64,000 nucleotides of DNA, taken from Tribonema minus. Lineage: Eukaryota > Sar > Xanthophyceae > Tribonematales > Tribonemataceae. The notes beneath the pieces were generated by a model that saw only the letters and a program-made list of their open reading frames with translations, ran no database searches and had not been told where the DNA came from. A program made the translations under genes and the position numbers. Below are positions 63,801-64,000 of the stretch, one piece after another. Position 1 is the first letter of the stretch, and the number at the start of each line of letters is the position of its first letter. Location: assembly GCA_017506865.1 (NCBI GenBank), contig JAFCMP010000513.1, positions 62,001 to 126,000 of the forward strand, given 5' to 3'.

Positions 63801-63932
63801 GGTGAATTCCTCATCACGTCAGACGAGCTGCCCGATGTGCGCGGCAAGACCTACACAGTACGCGCTGGGCCGCTTGGCTACAGGTCTGCCGGTGCTCTGG
63901 TGAGTGTAGAGATGGTGGTGGAGCTGCCTTAA
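60880..63932 (+). CDS. Multi-exon gene with ExK nuclease-like domain (Crinkler-type architecture possible)
   Basis: Candidate exons: 60880-60936 (GLSKVALAVAREVVVARLQ|GTAAGA), 61686-61733 (LCPEVLVLALARLRPQ|GTGAGT), 62231-62485, 62861-63248 and 63514-63932. The last three join in phase 0 with good GT-AG sites. Exon 62231 reads ELDVGALPAIGNFDALTRLL. Exon 62861 contains VRLTENEMMTSSTVGHYFKT, LDKAMPPDLIITINT and VIIGEHKTAENLAGAIGHIA, with two one-base shifts near 62995 and 63060. D...EHK followed by KIINTHHYGNLWFILAYAAA resembles a PD-(D/E)XK-like fold seen in Crinkler-type proteins. The last exon (VDGRAEIIRIIAQVYRVLHL, RRPNGTTIRLDTTGVNKIIY) ends TAA 63930-63932. The true start is unknown and may lie upstream. 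Family assignment is tentative. Confidence 0.5.
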
Positions 63933-64000
63933 GCAGGCACCATACCTGTTGATCGGTCAAACGTGTGGCAGACACGACCGGCTTGTGCTATCTTTGATGT

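Noticed and set aside
1..64000. tRNA, rRNA or riboswitch genes
   Set aside because: None recognised on reading. A covariance-model search was not possible, so absence is not proven.

Overview
This is a eukaryotic nuclear window, most likely from a chlorophyte-like alga or a related protist. The evidence is GC-rich coding exons with canonical GT-AG introns (donors mostly GTGAGT, most resolved introns about 170-370 nt), proteins rich in Ala, Gln and Gly tracts, AT-rich minisatellite-laden spacers, and several classes of eukaryotic transposon. There is no operon structure and I recognised no RNA genes. I cannot name the species.

Layout. 1-2.8 kb: 3' part of a minus-strand gene with an Ulp1/SENP-type protease domain. 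3.3-4.3 kb: a decayed zinc-metalloprotease-like gene. 4.4-4.9 kb: a 27-bp minisatellite holding a truncated LINE. 5.6-12.7 kb: a 7.1-kb non-LTR retrotransposon (OTU protease, reverse transcriptase, restriction-like endonuclease) with an 11-bp target duplication, inserted into a minus-strand gene. 13-14.8 kb: gene fragments, a Ty3/gypsy RT fossil and a fold-back pair of LINE tails. 15.1-16.7 kb: a 2OG-Fe(II) oxygenase gene. 17-27.5 kb and 30.5-33.6 kb: mostly tandem and dispersed repeats, with one zinc-finger/coiled-coil pseudogene near 25 kb and a hAT transposon (27.5-30.5 kb) sitting in a dispersed repeat whose unoccupied sister lies at 33.5 kb. 33.7-40.1 kb: a long multi-exon minus-strand gene or gene pair of unknown function. 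40.1-40.6 kb: a 56-bp palindrome-bearing minisatellite. 40.7-41.8 kb: a zinc-finger-repeat plus nuclease-like gene, convergent with a small membrane-protein gene (41.8-43.3 kb). 44-51 kb: relics and repeats. 52-58.5 kb: a Ty3/gypsy chromodomain retroelement split by a 2.8-kb pogo/Tigger-like element. 59.6-60.0 kb: a 119-bp-arm inverted repeat. 60.9-63.9 kb: a plus-strand gene with an ExK nuclease-like domain.

The main theme is transposition history. Three insertions can be read almost as before/after pictures. The LINE and the pogo-like element can each be removed on paper to rejoin a coherent reading frame, and the hAT element has an empty paralogous site in the same window. A second theme is that many otherwise coherent frames are broken by single-base shifts or single stops. 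This may be real decay or unpolished long-read assembly, and the sequence alone cannot separate the two.
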